Positions 1 to 7,583 of a stretch of 64,000 nucleotides of DNA are shown here, piece after piece. Positions within the stretch are counted from its first letter, which is position 1. Every line of letters starts with the position of its first letter. A model generated the notes under the pieces. The model was given only the letters and a program-made list of their open reading frames with translations, was not told the DNA's origin and ran no database searches. The DNA is from Catalinimonas niigatensis (GTDB lineage Bacteria; Bacteroidota; Bacteroidia; Cytophagales; Cyclobacteriaceae), in contig NZ_CP119422.1 of NCBI RefSeq assembly GCF_030506285.1, forward strand, positions 4,637,501 to 4,701,500. The letters are read 5' to 3'. The position numbers were made by a program, and so were the translations under genes.

Positions 1-794
1 GTACTTACGGTCTGCATATGATCGTAGAAGAAAACCAGCCCTGGGTACTGATCCTTTCCAAAAACGCATCTGCCTGGGGAAGCTACTTCTATGATGAAAG
101 AGAAGATGCCCTGCGGGTAGAAGTGAAACCCGAAGCATCTGAATTTCACGAATGGCTGACCTACGAGTTTGTAGACCGTCAGCCTGAGCAGACTACCGTA
201 GCTATGATGTGGGAAAATGTAAAAGTTCCTTTTACAGTAAGCGTTCCCGATGTCAAAAAGCTGTACGTAGACAATATGCGCAAAGAGCTTCAGTCGTCAG
301 GTGGTTTTAGCTGGCAGGGCTGGAACCAGGCGGCCACGTATTGCCTGATGAATGATACAAATCTGGAAGAAGCGCTGACCTGGGCAGATAATGCGGTGAG
401 TATGCCTTATATTGGTCAGGAGAATTTTACCACGCTACAAACCAAAGCGAGTATTCTCAGTAAGCTTGATCGTACTGCTGAAGCGGATCAGATCATGATG
501 CAGGCCATCAATCATGCTACGGCTACGCCGCTTCAGATTCATGCGTATGGTAGGCAGTTGATCAGCCAGGGAGAGACAGAAAAAGCGCTGGAGATTTTTC
601 AGTTGAATGCCAAAAAATATCCTGACACCTGGCCGGTCAATGTAGGCCTGGCCCGTGGCTACTCAGCTACCGGAGATTATAAAAAAGCGATCAAGCATGC
701 AAAAATGGCTGCTCAAGAAGCTCCCGACCAGTTGAATAAGGACAGCATGCAGGCAGCGGTAGAAACTTTGCAGAAGGGAGAAGATTTTAATTAA
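1..794 (+). CDS. DUF2911 domain protein with TPR-like C-terminal half (5' truncated)
   Basis: The reading frame is open back to base 3 (TYGLHM...), so the true start lies outside the window and the ATG at base 18 is internal. The first 90 or so visible residues fit the end of a DUF2911 domain: a Trp-rich strand (WVLILSK), then AWGSYFYDE and DALRVEVKP. DUF2911 is a Bacteroidota family of exported proteins with no settled biochemical role. From about residue 100 the protein is helical, with TPR-like pairs (EALTWADNAV, EKALEIFQLNAKKYPDTW, KKAIKHAKMAAQEAP), suggesting a protein-binding scaffold. The gene ends in TAA just before a hairpin. Family assignment is fairly sure; function is unknown. Confidence 0.8.
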   Translation, partial: TYGLHMIVEENQPWVLILSKNASAWGSYFYDEREDALRVEVKPEASEFHEWLTYEFVDRQPEQTTVAMMWENVKVPFTVSVPDVKKLYVDNMRKELQSSGGFSWQGWNQAATYCLMNDTNLEEALTWADNAVSMPYIGQENFTTLQTKASILSKLDRTAEADQIMMQAINHATATPLQIHAYGRQLISQGETEKALEIFQLNAKKYPDTWPVNVGLARGYSATGDYKKAIKHAKMAAQEAPDQLNKDSMQAAVETLQKGEDFN

Positions 795-799
795 TCGTT

Positions 800-821
800 A
801 AAGGTGCTCAAGGGCGCCTTT
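800..821 (+). terminator. Hairpin terminator after the DUF2911 gene
   Basis: AAAGGTGC (800-807) pairs with GCGCCTTT (814-821) around a 6-nt loop, with one G-T wobble. The hairpin starts 5 bases after the stop codon. The T tract is short, so termination efficiency is uncertain. The convergent XRE gene ends 35 bases further on and could share it. Confidence 0.55.
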
Positions 822-855
822 CTGTTATGACTCTACTATATTTATTCCAAAATAT

Positions 856-1440
856 TTATCGTTCCAGCCCTAAAAATGAGACTGATTTGTTTTTAGCAAT
901 CAGTATAGATACGATGATGATATATAGAGCATTTAGCACGTACACCAGAAGAATTCCCGCCAGTTGTGCCATCATAATTTTAGAATTTGTACTCATATTC
1001 ATATCGTCAGGTAAAAACGGGGGAAATAATAAGAATACATAAGAGAGAAAGATGAGCATAGTCCATCCGGCCTGAATGAATATCTGCCTCTTTCCGAATC
1101 GACTTGCACCTTCTACTTTATCTTTGTATATGATCCAGATGATGAGGGGAAGGATGATATTCCCAAGCGGCAACAAAAAGTAAGACAGTGCAGACAAATT
1201 GATCAGGTGGAGAATGGAACGGTCATGTTTCTTGGTAAAATCCATCAGGTCTTCAATCGCCATATCCAATGCATTGGCTAAGGCAATCAAGGTATGTCCC
1301 CGGGGTTCGGTGTGTCCGCCTTCAATTCTTTGCAGTGTACGAATGCTTACTCTGGCACTATCAGCGAGATACTCCTGGGAGTAGCCTTTTTGTAATCTTC
1401 TCTGGCGAATCCTTTCGGATAAAATAGGTTTACTTTCCAT
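856..1440 (-). CDS. XRE-family transcriptional regulator with DUF4870-like membrane tail
   Basis: Residues about 8-62 form a Cro/C1-type helix-turn-helix: ERIRQRRLQKGYSQEYLAD, then VSIRTLQRIEGGHTEPRG and LIALANALDM. The rest has three or four hydrophobic segments (LSYFLLPLGNIILPLIIWIIY, WTMLIFLSYVFLLFPPF, and a C-terminal LAGILLVYVLNALYIIIVSIL), resembling DUF4870-type membrane proteins. A DNA-binding head tethered to the membrane suggests a regulator that senses the envelope state; that is inference. It is convergent with the DUF2911 gene. Its promoter region contains a TAGCTTTG -7-like element and overlapping TGACA/TGTCA palindromes that may be its own operator. Its targets are not visible here. 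Confidence 0.8.
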   Translation of the reverse strand: MESKPILSERIRQRRLQKGYSQEYLADSARVSIRTLQRIEGGHTEPRGHTLIALANALDMAIEDLMDFTKKHDRSILHLINLSALSYFLLPLGNIILPLIIWIIYKDKVEGASRFGKRQIFIQAGWTMLIFLSYVFLLFPPFLPDDMNMSTNSKIMMAQLAGILLVYVLNALYIIIVSILIAKNKSVSFLGLER

Positions 1441-1456
1441 TGTATTTTGTTTTTAC

Positions 1457-1464
1457 CAAAGCTA
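1457..1464 (-). promoter_or_regulatory. Candidate Bacteroidota -7 element for the XRE gene
   Basis: Read on the minus strand, TAGCTTTG fits the TAnnTTTG consensus of the Bacteroidota housekeeping promoter. It lies 17 bases upstream of the ATG at 1440. No clear TTTG -33 element is present at the expected spacing, so the call is tentative. Confidence 0.35.
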
Positions 1465-1499
1465 ACAGATGCACCACCTTTTCCTTGTGTCAGCCCTAC

Positions 1500-1523
1500 G
1501 TCATTCTTATGACATTCGTGTCA
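1500..1523. promoter_or_regulatory. Overlapping palindromes, possible XRE operator
   Basis: Two perfect 5-bp inverted repeats with 4-base spacers overlap here: GTCAT-tctt-ATGAC (1500-1513) and TGACA-ttcg-TGTCA (1510-1523). A further TGTCA lies at 1488-1492. The cluster sits just upstream of the candidate XRE promoter, where XRE proteins often bind dyads to control themselves. Binding is inferred, not shown. Confidence 0.4.
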
Positions 1524-1797
1524 AAATAGCATTTTGGGCTAATACATCAGTCTTTTCAACTGCTATTTTTCTTCCAATGGATAACAGCCCTTTTTCCCTA
1601 TGGCTTGTTTCCGACCAGCCACCTTCTTTTACACAAAAGAACGATGCTCTTTTCCCTTAAATCATAAAAAAAGATCCTCTATTTCCCGTCTGTCCTGGGT
1701 AGATTGCTATTCATGTATTACGCAAGCTTAGCCTGTATCCTGTACCTCTACGATTTTTTTTGTTATACTTACGCCCTGTTAACAATCACTGAATGAT

Positions 1798-2553
1798 ATG
1801 GAAATTTTAGGTCTGGATGTAGGCGGCTCAGGAATAAAAGGAGCTATTGTAGATACTGACAAAGGTGAACTGGTATCTGAAAGGTATCGGCTGGACACTC
1901 CCCAACCCTCAAAACCGGTGCGGGTGGCCAAAACGGTAAGTAAAATAGTGGACCATTTTGCGTGGAAAGGTATCGTAGGGTGCAGTTTTCCGGCAGTGAT
2001 TATCAAGGGTAGATCTATGACAGCAGGCAACATCAGCAAAAAATGGATAGGCACGCAGGCTGATGAACTGTTCAGTGAGTATTGCAACGGCCTCAGCTTT
2101 TATCTGGCCAACGATGCCGACCTGGCTGGTGTGGCCGAAATGAAACTGGGGGCAGGCCGTGGACTGATGGGTAAGGTGATGATGATTACCATTGGTACCG
2201 GGCTAGGCACGGGCATGTTCTACAATGGCCAGCTTATTCCCAATATGGAACTGGGCAGAATACTGTACAAAAATGGTGAGCCTGTGGAGTACTATGCTGC
2301 GGACTCCGCCCGTAAAAAAGAAGACCTGTCTATGAAAGAGTGGGCCCGTCGCTTCGACTACTACCTGCACCATATGGTGCGAATATGTTCACCCGATTAT
2401 TTCATTTTGGGAGGTGGTATTAGCAAAAAGTATGATCAGTTCAAAGATTATCTGACCGTAGATATTCCCATAAAAGTAGCGGAAGCCAGAAACAATGCCG
2501 GAATCATAGGTGCGGCCATACATGCTGAGACTCTGCACACCTTGTACAGCTAA
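1798..2553 (+). CDS. ppgK: Polyphosphate--glucose phosphotransferase (ROK family)
   Basis: This 251-residue protein fits polyphosphate glucokinase (EC 2.7.1.63), which phosphorylates glucose with polyphosphate, and often also ATP, as donor. Visible motifs: N-terminal phosphate-binding loop LDVGGSGIKGAIVD (residues 4-17), the substrate stretch GTQADELF, catalytic region NDADLAGVAEMKLGAG (Asp in NDAD), second phosphate loop TIGTGLGTGMF, PNMELG, and C-terminal GGGISKKYDQF and NNAGIIGAA. Length is normal. One oddity is ELGRIL where relatives I recall read ELGH. It is a cytoplasmic enzyme feeding glucose 6-phosphate into central metabolism. It appears monocistronic, followed by a long repeat-bearing gap. 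Confidence 0.9.
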   Translation: MEILGLDVGGSGIKGAIVDTDKGELVSERYRLDTPQPSKPVRVAKTVSKIVDHFAWKGIVGCSFPAVIIKGRSMTAGNISKKWIGTQADELFSEYCNGLSFYLANDADLAGVAEMKLGAGRGLMGKVMMITIGTGLGTGMFYNGQLIPNMELGRILYKNGEPVEYYAADSARKKEDLSMKEWARRFDYYLHHMVRICSPDYFILGGGISKKYDQFKDYLTVDIPIKVAEARNNAGIIGAAIHAETLHTLYS

Positions 2554-3204
2554 AGTTTCAGCCCGGCCAGCCTAAAGCAAGCATCTTCGTTAGCTGAATG
2601 AGGTGTAAGATAAAGCGGTCTTTTTTTTATGACTAATGCTTCTGTGTAAACAGTTTTTCCTCAACTCAGCAAGGCAGTATGAGCCGAAAGAATTACACGG
2701 CTTATTTTTGTGGTAAATGTGTATAAAAGAGCCGAAACAGGACAAAGTGGCAGAAAATGCAGTATATGCAACTACTAAAATGTAAGCAAACCTTACAGTA
2801 AGCACATATTTCAGTAACAAAACATTGACAAAACTTACGGCAAGCATACCCTTTAGCTACTTTAGGGTGTGCATACCACGCGTTCACCAGACCCTTCAGT
2901 GACTGAAAGGTGTACTTACACCGACAAATTGTCACTATTTGATAGCTGAAGGGTGTACCTGCAGCCAGTGAGAGCCACCTTTTAGCAGTTAAAATGTCTT
3001 CTTACAACAACCTGACAATGCGTTAATATATATAAGCTGATCATATTATCTACAAATATAGGATTAGCTACGCTTGTGCAGTAATATGACGAGCCTTTTA
3101 ATGAACACAAGTGACCTTGTAAGCTGCATTTACATCACATATATTGCAGATATACATCCTATGGCCTATCACAATCTATAAGGGCAACCTTAAACAGAAT
3201 AATT
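2554..3204. other. Long intergenic region with degenerate hairpin repeats
   Basis: This 651-base stretch lies between ppgK and an AT-rich orphan gene. Its centre (about 2771-3000) holds a degenerate repeat of about 43 bp whose units can form small stems (listed separately). The rest is AT-rich with no recognisable gene; the minus-strand open frames over 2590-2935 are not protein-like and merely run through the repeats. The final 200 bases, AT-rich and hairpin-poor, are probably the upstream region of the gene at 3205. Confidence 0.5.
2771..3000. repeat. Degenerate ~43-bp tandem hairpin repeat
   Basis: A core of A/G-run plus TGT followed by a TAC/TGC-rich tail recurs at about 43-base steps: aaatgt 2778, aacatt 2821, gggtgt 2865, aggtgt 2908, gggtgt 2951, aaatgt about 2992. 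Units carry inverted repeats: GCATACCCT (2844-2852) pairs with AGGGTGTGC (2864-2872); ACCCTTCAG (2891-2899) with CTGAAAGGT (2903-2911), one mismatch; GCTG (2945-2948) with CAGC (2962-2965) plus an inner stem. Sequence identity between units is low, so this is an old or loosely constrained array. Confidence 0.5.
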
Positions 3205-4137
3205 ATGCAAAAAATAGACTTTATAAAAAATCTTGAAGCTATAGTTAAGAAGTTAAAATCTCATGAAATAGTGGAACAATTTAATAGTGGCTTTGCGAAG
3301 CCTGGACAGAACTATAACTACGCAACAATAAATCCTCTTTTATTTTCATCCAAAAGTAACTACGACCAAATCAAAGATGAAATTGGTTTTGCAGAAATCT
3401 TAGCTTCCCTAAACGCTCAAGATATTTATAAGGAGAGTAATCTATCTCACTTAACAACCATACTTCGAGCTGCCTTAGCTGGAAACATATTAGTCCAATC
3501 CTCTGCTGTTTCTTTATATAATTTCCATACTACACTTTTACAAACTCTAAATCTTTCAAAGAGCATTTTACAGAGCAAAAAAATTGCAGAAAGTTTAAGA
3601 AATGAAGGTGACAATGGAGTTGTACTTTTTCAGATACTTATTGAAGGTGAAGGACTTAAAACTGAGCAATACATTAAAATATTCACGACAATAAATGAAC
3701 TCATTCAAACTATAAGTAAAATAGTTGATGAAGCTGAACAAAAATCTGAGATAATCTTACTAGATAGTGGTAGTGACACTAATGTTGGTGTTAGAGCAGG
3801 AATTGAAACAGCAAAGTCCTTATTTTTAATATTTAAAGAAATTTGGGATTTTATTACAAATTTTAAATTCTACAAACAGAAACAAAAAAATCAAGCTTTA
3901 TTAGAAAGCTTAACCATAAGAACTGAGATACAGAAAAAAGTTGATGAGGGAATTTTAACTCAAAAAGAAGGTAAAGAATATTTGCATATGATAAAAACTA
4001 GGACAGACGATTTAATAGGAATGAAAGTTCTACCAAAACAAATTGTAATTGACACAAATCAAGTAGAAAACAGAAAACTTTTAGCTGAATTTGAAGGAAT
4101 GAAAATGTTAACCGATGGAAATGAGATAAAGGATTAA
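3205..4137 (+). CDS. Hypothetical AT-rich protein
   Basis: I do not recognise this 310-residue protein. It is soluble-looking, rich in Lys, Ile, Leu, Glu and Asn, and mostly alpha-helical. One hydrophobic stretch near residues 210-222 (SLFLIFKEIWDFITNF) is too amphipathic to call a membrane segment. It has no signal peptide, and the C-terminal third (KQKQKNQALLESLTIRTEIQKK...) may be a coiled coil. Base composition and codon use (AAA, ATA, TTA) are clearly more AT-rich than in the flanking genes, suggesting acquisition by transfer. It stands alone on the plus strand and is followed within 25 bases by a broken coding fragment, giving an accessory-island look. It may be a phage- or defence-type orphan, but nothing in the sequence proves that. 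Confidence 0.65.
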   Translation: MQKIDFIKNLEAIVKKLKSHEIVEQFNSGFAKPGQNYNYATINPLLFSSKSNYDQIKDEIGFAEILASLNAQDIYKESNLSHLTTILRAALAGNILVQSSAVSLYNFHTTLLQTLNLSKSILQSKKIAESLRNEGDNGVVLFQILIEGEGLKTEQYIKIFTTINELIQTISKIVDEAEQKSEIILLDSGSDTNVGVRAGIETAKSLFLIFKEIWDFITNFKFYKQKQKNQALLESLTIRTEIQKKVDEGILTQKEGKEYLHMIKTRTDDLIGMKVLPKQIVIDTNQVENRKLLAEFEGMKMLTDGNEIKD

Positions 4138-4161
4138 TGAGAAAACAAAATAAGGCAGACT

Positions 4162-4317
4162 ATGATAGAAATTACCCATGAGCAGGTTTACATATTCGTA
4201 GGGAAGAAAGATAGTAAAATTGAAGTGTAGGTTTCCCAGGAAGCTCATCGGTTAAAATCCTTGCGTGTAGGTGAAAGCTATAAAATTGAAATTACAACAA
4301 TCTTCCAATCTCAGTAA
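4162..4317 (+). pseudogene. Small coding fragment interrupted by one stop codon
   Basis: An ATG at 4162 opens a frame of 22 codons (MIEITHEQVYIFVGKKDSKI...) that meets TAG at 4228. The same frame then continues protein-like (VSQEAHRLKSLRVGESYKIE...) to TAA at 4315-4317. Both halves have similar composition, which suggests one roughly 51-codon gene or gene tail with a nonsense mutation. It starts 24 bases after the orphan gene at 3205 and may be its decayed partner. The family is unknown. Confidence 0.4.
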
Positions 4318-4333
4318 AACCCATTTGCTCAAC

Positions 4334-5404
4334 CTACCACCTCAGCTTCGCCACCCTTCCATCATTTCCACTCAGCCAGGCGGCAGAGGCTCCGGGCACG
4401 GCCTGTATGCCGTGGAAAGCTGTCGTATCTAGGGGAGTCCAGCTTTTGCCAAAATCGGTGGAGTAGTCAGAGCCATTGGTCCCGACGGCAATAAAAAGTT
4501 GATCTTCGGGAAAGTAAGCCACGCCCGAGCGATAGCCGCTAGGCATCTGTTGTGCCAGTTGCCAGCTTCTGCCACCGTCTGTAGTGTAGCAGGCAATACG
4601 GGAAGTATCTTCGGGTACCAGATAATCTCCTCCAACACCTACGCCCAGCAAAGTATCGGCAAAGGCCAGAGAAAAGATTCCCTGAGAAGCTTCGCCTTGT
4701 TGCACAGGTGTTTCTGCAAACTGCCACTGTCTGCCCCCGTCCATAGAATAAAACACACGGGAAGCTTTGCCTCCACTGGCAAACCAAGCATGCTGCTCTC
4801 CCTGCACTACGATGTTGGTGCCGCTGGCGGCAAAGCCTCCTTCTCCTTGCTGGGGTGCAGGTAAGTTTGCTGAAGCGATACGTTCCCAATGTTCTCCTCC
4901 ATCATCGGTACGCAACAGGGTAAAATAGCCTTCCAGCGGATCGCCCATCACAATAGCCTCTTGCGCATTCCAGAAAGCCATGCCATCCAGAAATACTGCA
5001 GGATGTGTATTTTCATACTGCAATGTCCAGCTTTGTCCACCATCGGTAGTTTTATAAATCAGTCCGGGGCTGCCAGCGCTAAGCAGGTAGGCTATTTGCG
5101 CATCAAAAGCTTCCACATCTCTGAATTGAAGAGTATCAGGCACTTCAAAAGAAAAGCTTTGCCAGCTTTGTCCTCCATCCTTAGTCATGAAGCAGGTGGC
5201 TTCACTTCCGCTGGTCCAGGCAATATTTTCACTTACCGCCGAGAGTCCACGCAGGCTGGCGCTGGTTGGCGTATTCACGTGTTCCCATTGGAAATTAAAA
5301 GTAAGGCTATCCTGAGTAGCAGCTGGTGGATTTTCCTGAGTAGCATTTTGGCAACTGAGCAGGCAAAGACATGAAAAGAGAATGGATAAGAGAGATAGCT
5401 TCAT
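4334..5404 (-). CDS. Ycf48/BNR-repeat lipoprotein
   Basis: The chosen start (ATG at 5404) gives a clean lipoprotein signal, MKLSLLSILFSCLCLLSC, with the lipobox Cys at residue 18; the upstream in-frame ATG at 5434 would add ten residues before it. The mature protein has repeated Asp-box-like blades: TKDGGQSWQ, TTDGGQSWTLQ, TDDGGEHWERI, SMDGGRQWQF, TTDGGRSWQL, and a last STDFGKSWTPL. This is the beta-propeller pattern of Ycf48-like and sialidase-type BNR proteins. Such proteins are often annotated as oxidoreductases in Bacteroidota, but no catalytic residues can be named. Probable location is the outer membrane or periplasm. It is a single gene, convergent with the fragment at 4162. Confidence 0.8.
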   Translation of the reverse strand: MKLSLLSILFSCLCLLSCQNATQENPPAATQDSLTFNFQWEHVNTPTSASLRGLSAVSENIAWTSGSEATCFMTKDGGQSWQSFSFEVPDTLQFRDVEAFDAQIAYLLSAGSPGLIYKTTDGGQSWTLQYENTHPAVFLDGMAFWNAQEAIVMGDPLEGYFTLLRTDDGGEHWERIASANLPAPQQGEGGFAASGTNIVVQGEQHAWFASGGKASRVFYSMDGGRQWQFAETPVQQGEASQGIFSLAFADTLLGVGVGGDYLVPEDTSRIACYTTDGGRSWQLAQQMPSGYRSGVAYFPEDQLFIAVGTNGSDYSTDFGKSWTPLDTTAFHGIQAVPGASAAWLSGNDGRVAKLRW

Positions 5405-5517
5405 GGGGTAAAGATAGGGATTTACAGAAATCATAAAAGATATTGCCCTAGCTAGGTTTTAGGGGTTTCAACTTCTGACTTCCTTCCTCTGACTCCCGAC
5501 TTCCAGCTTTTTTAGCT

Positions 5518-6663
5518 TCAATCCTCATCCTCAAAATCATCAAAAGGAAAGAAGAACTCCATCTCATCTTCTCTTTCAATTTCATAATCGTGCAGGAAGT
5601 CGCGGAGGTTTTGTTTATCCCCCAGTATCTTGATATCGTTTTTCATCATGCGCAGCTTTTCTTTTAGCGCATGATGGTCTCTGTTGATGGCATGAGGAGC
5701 ATATTTTTTGAAGCGGAGATATTCCACAAAAGGCTCAATCGCAGGCATATCCATGCTGGGCATAAATTCCAGAGAATGCAGCTTGTCACTCAGTTCATCT
5801 TCCTGCTCTTTCAATAGTTTGTTGTAGAGTTTCAACTGCTCATCGCTGAGTTCATCCAGACGCTCGTCTATGCCTTGCAGCAACTCCATTTCCAGGCGTA
5901 GCAGTTCGTAGAAATCATCTTTTTTATAGGCTTCGGTGATGCGCTGCATCTTTTCAGTCATCTCGGCCTGCTTCTGCTCGTCTGTCTCCCGGTCGGGATG
6001 AAACTCCCTGACCAGCTTCATGTAGATCTCACGAGTGGTCTTGCTGATGCTTTTGGCTTCTTTGGCTTGCCGTTCTTCTCTAGCCTGCTGGGCTTTGGTC
6101 TTTTTGCGTTTCTGTTTCTGCTGCGCTTTTTGCTCCTCCCGGGCTTTGGCTTGCTGCTGGAAGCGGTCGCCGATTTCTTCAAAATTATCCAGGTCCACAC
6201 CCTCCAGATCTACGTCTATGTCGAACAAATCTTTGAACATGTCTTCAGCCATGTCCCGGCTCATATCTTTGACCGATGCTTTCTCTTCCTGATAACTGAT
6301 TTCGCTGTGTTTGTCATAGATAGGTTCCAGTTCACTTTTTCCGTAGTGGGTGATCAATTCATAAGCATGGTTGAGGAGGATCTCGCGAATTTTTTCTTTT
6401 TCCTTGCCACGGAAATACTTCATGTCGTAAGCTGTATCCAGGAGCTTGACAAAGCGCACCCTGCTTGCTGCAATCTTATCCTGCACCGGCACAATCTGCT
6501 GCTGGTAGTAGCTTCTGATTTCGGGAATAGATTTTTCCATGTCTTCCAGCTCAGCTTTTAGTGCATTGACCTTTTTGATGCGGCGGTTAAACTCTTTCTG
6601 TCTTTTGGAAATGACCTGCTGCTGATCCTTTTTTCCTATGACGGGTAATGTATTCTTCTTCAT
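5518..6663 (-). CDS. J-domain protein with long charged coiled coils
   Basis: This 381-residue cytoplasmic protein is highly charged. The N-terminal 60 residues and residues about 165-205 (KAREEQKAQQKQKRKKTK...) look like coiled coil. Around residues 208-255 lies a J-like module: TREIYMKLVREFHPDRETD, with the diagnostic HPD at about 221-223, then QAEMTEKMQRITEAYKKDD. J domains stimulate DnaK-type Hsp70 ATPases, so it is probably an Hsp70 co-chaperone or uses the fold to bind partners. The C-terminus is very acidic (FFFPFDDFEDED). It has no zinc-finger or DnaJ C-terminal domain, so it is not DnaJ itself. Its client is unknown; it is a stand-alone gene. Confidence 0.65.
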   Translation of the reverse strand: MKKNTLPVIGKKDQQQVISKRQKEFNRRIKKVNALKAELEDMEKSIPEIRSYYQQQIVPVQDKIAASRVRFVKLLDTAYDMKYFRGKEKEKIREILLNHAYELITHYGKSELEPIYDKHSEISYQEEKASVKDMSRDMAEDMFKDLFDIDVDLEGVDLDNFEEIGDRFQQQAKAREEQKAQQKQKRKKTKAQQAREERQAKEAKSISKTTREIYMKLVREFHPDRETDEQKQAEMTEKMQRITEAYKKDDFYELLRLEMELLQGIDERLDELSDEQLKLYNKLLKEQEDELSDKLHSLEFMPSMDMPAIEPFVEYLRFKKYAPHAINRDHHALKEKLRMMKNDIKILGDKQNLRDFLHDYEIEREDEMEFFFPFDDFEDED

Positions 6664-6790
6664 CTACTGTATTTTCCTTGTCTGCAAACTAAACAGGCTA
6701 TTGGTTTGGTCAAAGGTAAAAATTTACCCCGACCCATGCTATTGAAAATGGGAAAGAGAGGCAGATGCAGTGGTCATTTCATTGAATCAT

Positions 6791-6816
6791 AATTGTTTGC
6801 ATTTTTGTAAACAATT
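6791..6816. promoter_or_regulatory. Palindromic candidate operator of higBA
   Basis: AATTGTTT (6791-6798) and AAACAATT (6809-6816) are perfect inverted arms; the stem can extend to ten pairs with one wobble. The palindrome is 22 bases upstream of the toxin ATG. HigA-type antitoxins repress their own operon by binding such dyads, so this is the natural operator candidate. Confidence 0.5.
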
Positions 6817-6838
6817 TTCCATTTTTACGTACAATCCC

Positions 6839-7135
6839 ATGAGAATCATTGCAAAGCGAAGGTTGAGAGAATTCTGGCAGCAGCATGCAGATGCACAGGT
6901 GGCTTTAGAAGAATGGCATTTGATTGCATCAAAAGCAGTTTGGGATGTGCCAGCAGATATCACAAATACCTTTGCTCATTCTCGTTATCTTGGCAATGAT
7001 CGGTTCTATTTTAAAGTTAAAGGGAATAGATACAGATTAATCGTAAAAGTAGTATTTCTGACGAAGACTGTCTATATCCGTTTTGTGGGCACACATGCTG
7101 AGTATGATAAGATTGTAGATGCAAGTAAAATATGA
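6839..7135 (+). CDS. higB: HigB-type toxin (mRNA interferase family)
   Basis: The ATG at 6839 gives 98 residues, the usual HigB length; a longer frame from 6770 would cross the operator palindrome. It starts MRIIAKRRLREFWQQHADAQ, then WHLIASKAVWDVPADI and FKVKGNRYRLIVKV, ending in VYIRFVGTHAEYDKID-like sequence. This is the HigB_toxin pattern: the order RRLREFW, then G-NRYRLIV, then FVGTHAEYD. HigB proteins have the RelE/ParE fold and cut mRNA at the ribosome. It overlaps the antitoxin start by 4 bases (ATGA), in the toxin-first order typical of higBA. The module appears complete and undamaged. Confidence 0.85.
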   Translation: MRIIAKRRLREFWQQHADAQVALEEWHLIASKAVWDVPADITNTFAHSRYLGNDRFYFKVKGNRYRLIVKVVFLTKTVYIRFVGTHAEYDKIVDASKI

Positions 7136-7539
7136 AAGAAGTTATAGAAGAATTTAATCGCTTTGCCGTGAAGCCTATCAGAAGTGAAGAAGCGTTGAAT
7201 GCTGTTTTTGACCGCATTGATGAAATCATTGATGCACAGCCAGGCTCTCATGAATTTGAAGAACTTGACCTGCTCAGTGAGTTAGTATATGCCTATGAGC
7301 ATCGATACCATGAAGTTGGTATTCCCGATCCTATTGAACTTATCAATGCCAAAGTTGAGGATGGAGAAATTACCCTGGATCAACTCAAAGAAGTATTACC
7401 CAATCGTTCCACCCGCTCTCAGGTGTTGAATAAACACAGACGTATGCCCATCAATGCTGCTTTGGCCATTGTCAAAAGAGGGTGGGTGCCCACTGAATCA
7501 TTTTTTGCCTCCTCCTACTGGAGTTCATTTGACAACTGA
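7132..7539 (+). CDS. higA: HigA-type antitoxin
   Basis: This 135-residue product follows the toxin with an ATGA overlap. The N-terminal half is acidic and helical (EEALNAVFDRIDEII, FEELDLLSELVYAYE). The C-terminal half resembles the helix-turn-helix of HigA proteins: LDQLKEVLPNRSTRSQVLNK, then a recognition-helix-like HRRMPINAAL and the GWVPTESFF end, equivalent to the usual GIPAE-LL. It is expected to neutralise HigB and, with it, to repress the operon at the upstream palindrome. The C-terminal HTH is somewhat divergent (RMPINAALAIV), so DNA binding is less certain than toxin neutralisation. Confidence 0.8.
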   Translation: MKEVIEEFNRFAVKPIRSEEALNAVFDRIDEIIDAQPGSHEFEELDLLSELVYAYEHRYHEVGIPDPIELINAKVEDGEITLDQLKEVLPNRSTRSQVLNKHRRMPINAALAIVKRGWVPTESFFASSYWSSFDN

Positions 7540-7583
7540 GAGGGTCAGGTATCAATTTCCTTTTGTTATTTTATACTTCTTCC

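Larger units (their letters stand above)
1441..1797. other. Divergent intergenic region between the XRE gene and ppgK
   Basis: This 357-base stretch separates two divergent genes. Next to the XRE gene it holds a candidate -7 element and two overlapping palindromes (listed separately). The ppgK-proximal half, about 1530-1797, has no motif I recognise. The short open frame inside (1469-1660) has no family resemblance and is not called. Confidence 0.5.

Noticed and set aside
827-1042. Small plus-strand open frame
   Set aside because: It is antisense to the membrane part of the XRE regulator and only mirrors its codons.
1469-1660. 63-codon open frame between XRE and ppgK
   Set aside because: It overlaps the regulatory palindromes and has no family resemblance.
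2590-2935. Two overlapping minus-strand open frames
   Set aside because: They cross the diverged hairpin repeats and are rich in Cys, His and Tyr with no protein-like pattern.
5435-5517. Imperfect CTGACTTCC/CTGACTCCC repeats after the lipoprotein gene start
   Set aside because: Short pyrimidine-rich repeats in an 83-base spacer, too small and simple to call an element.
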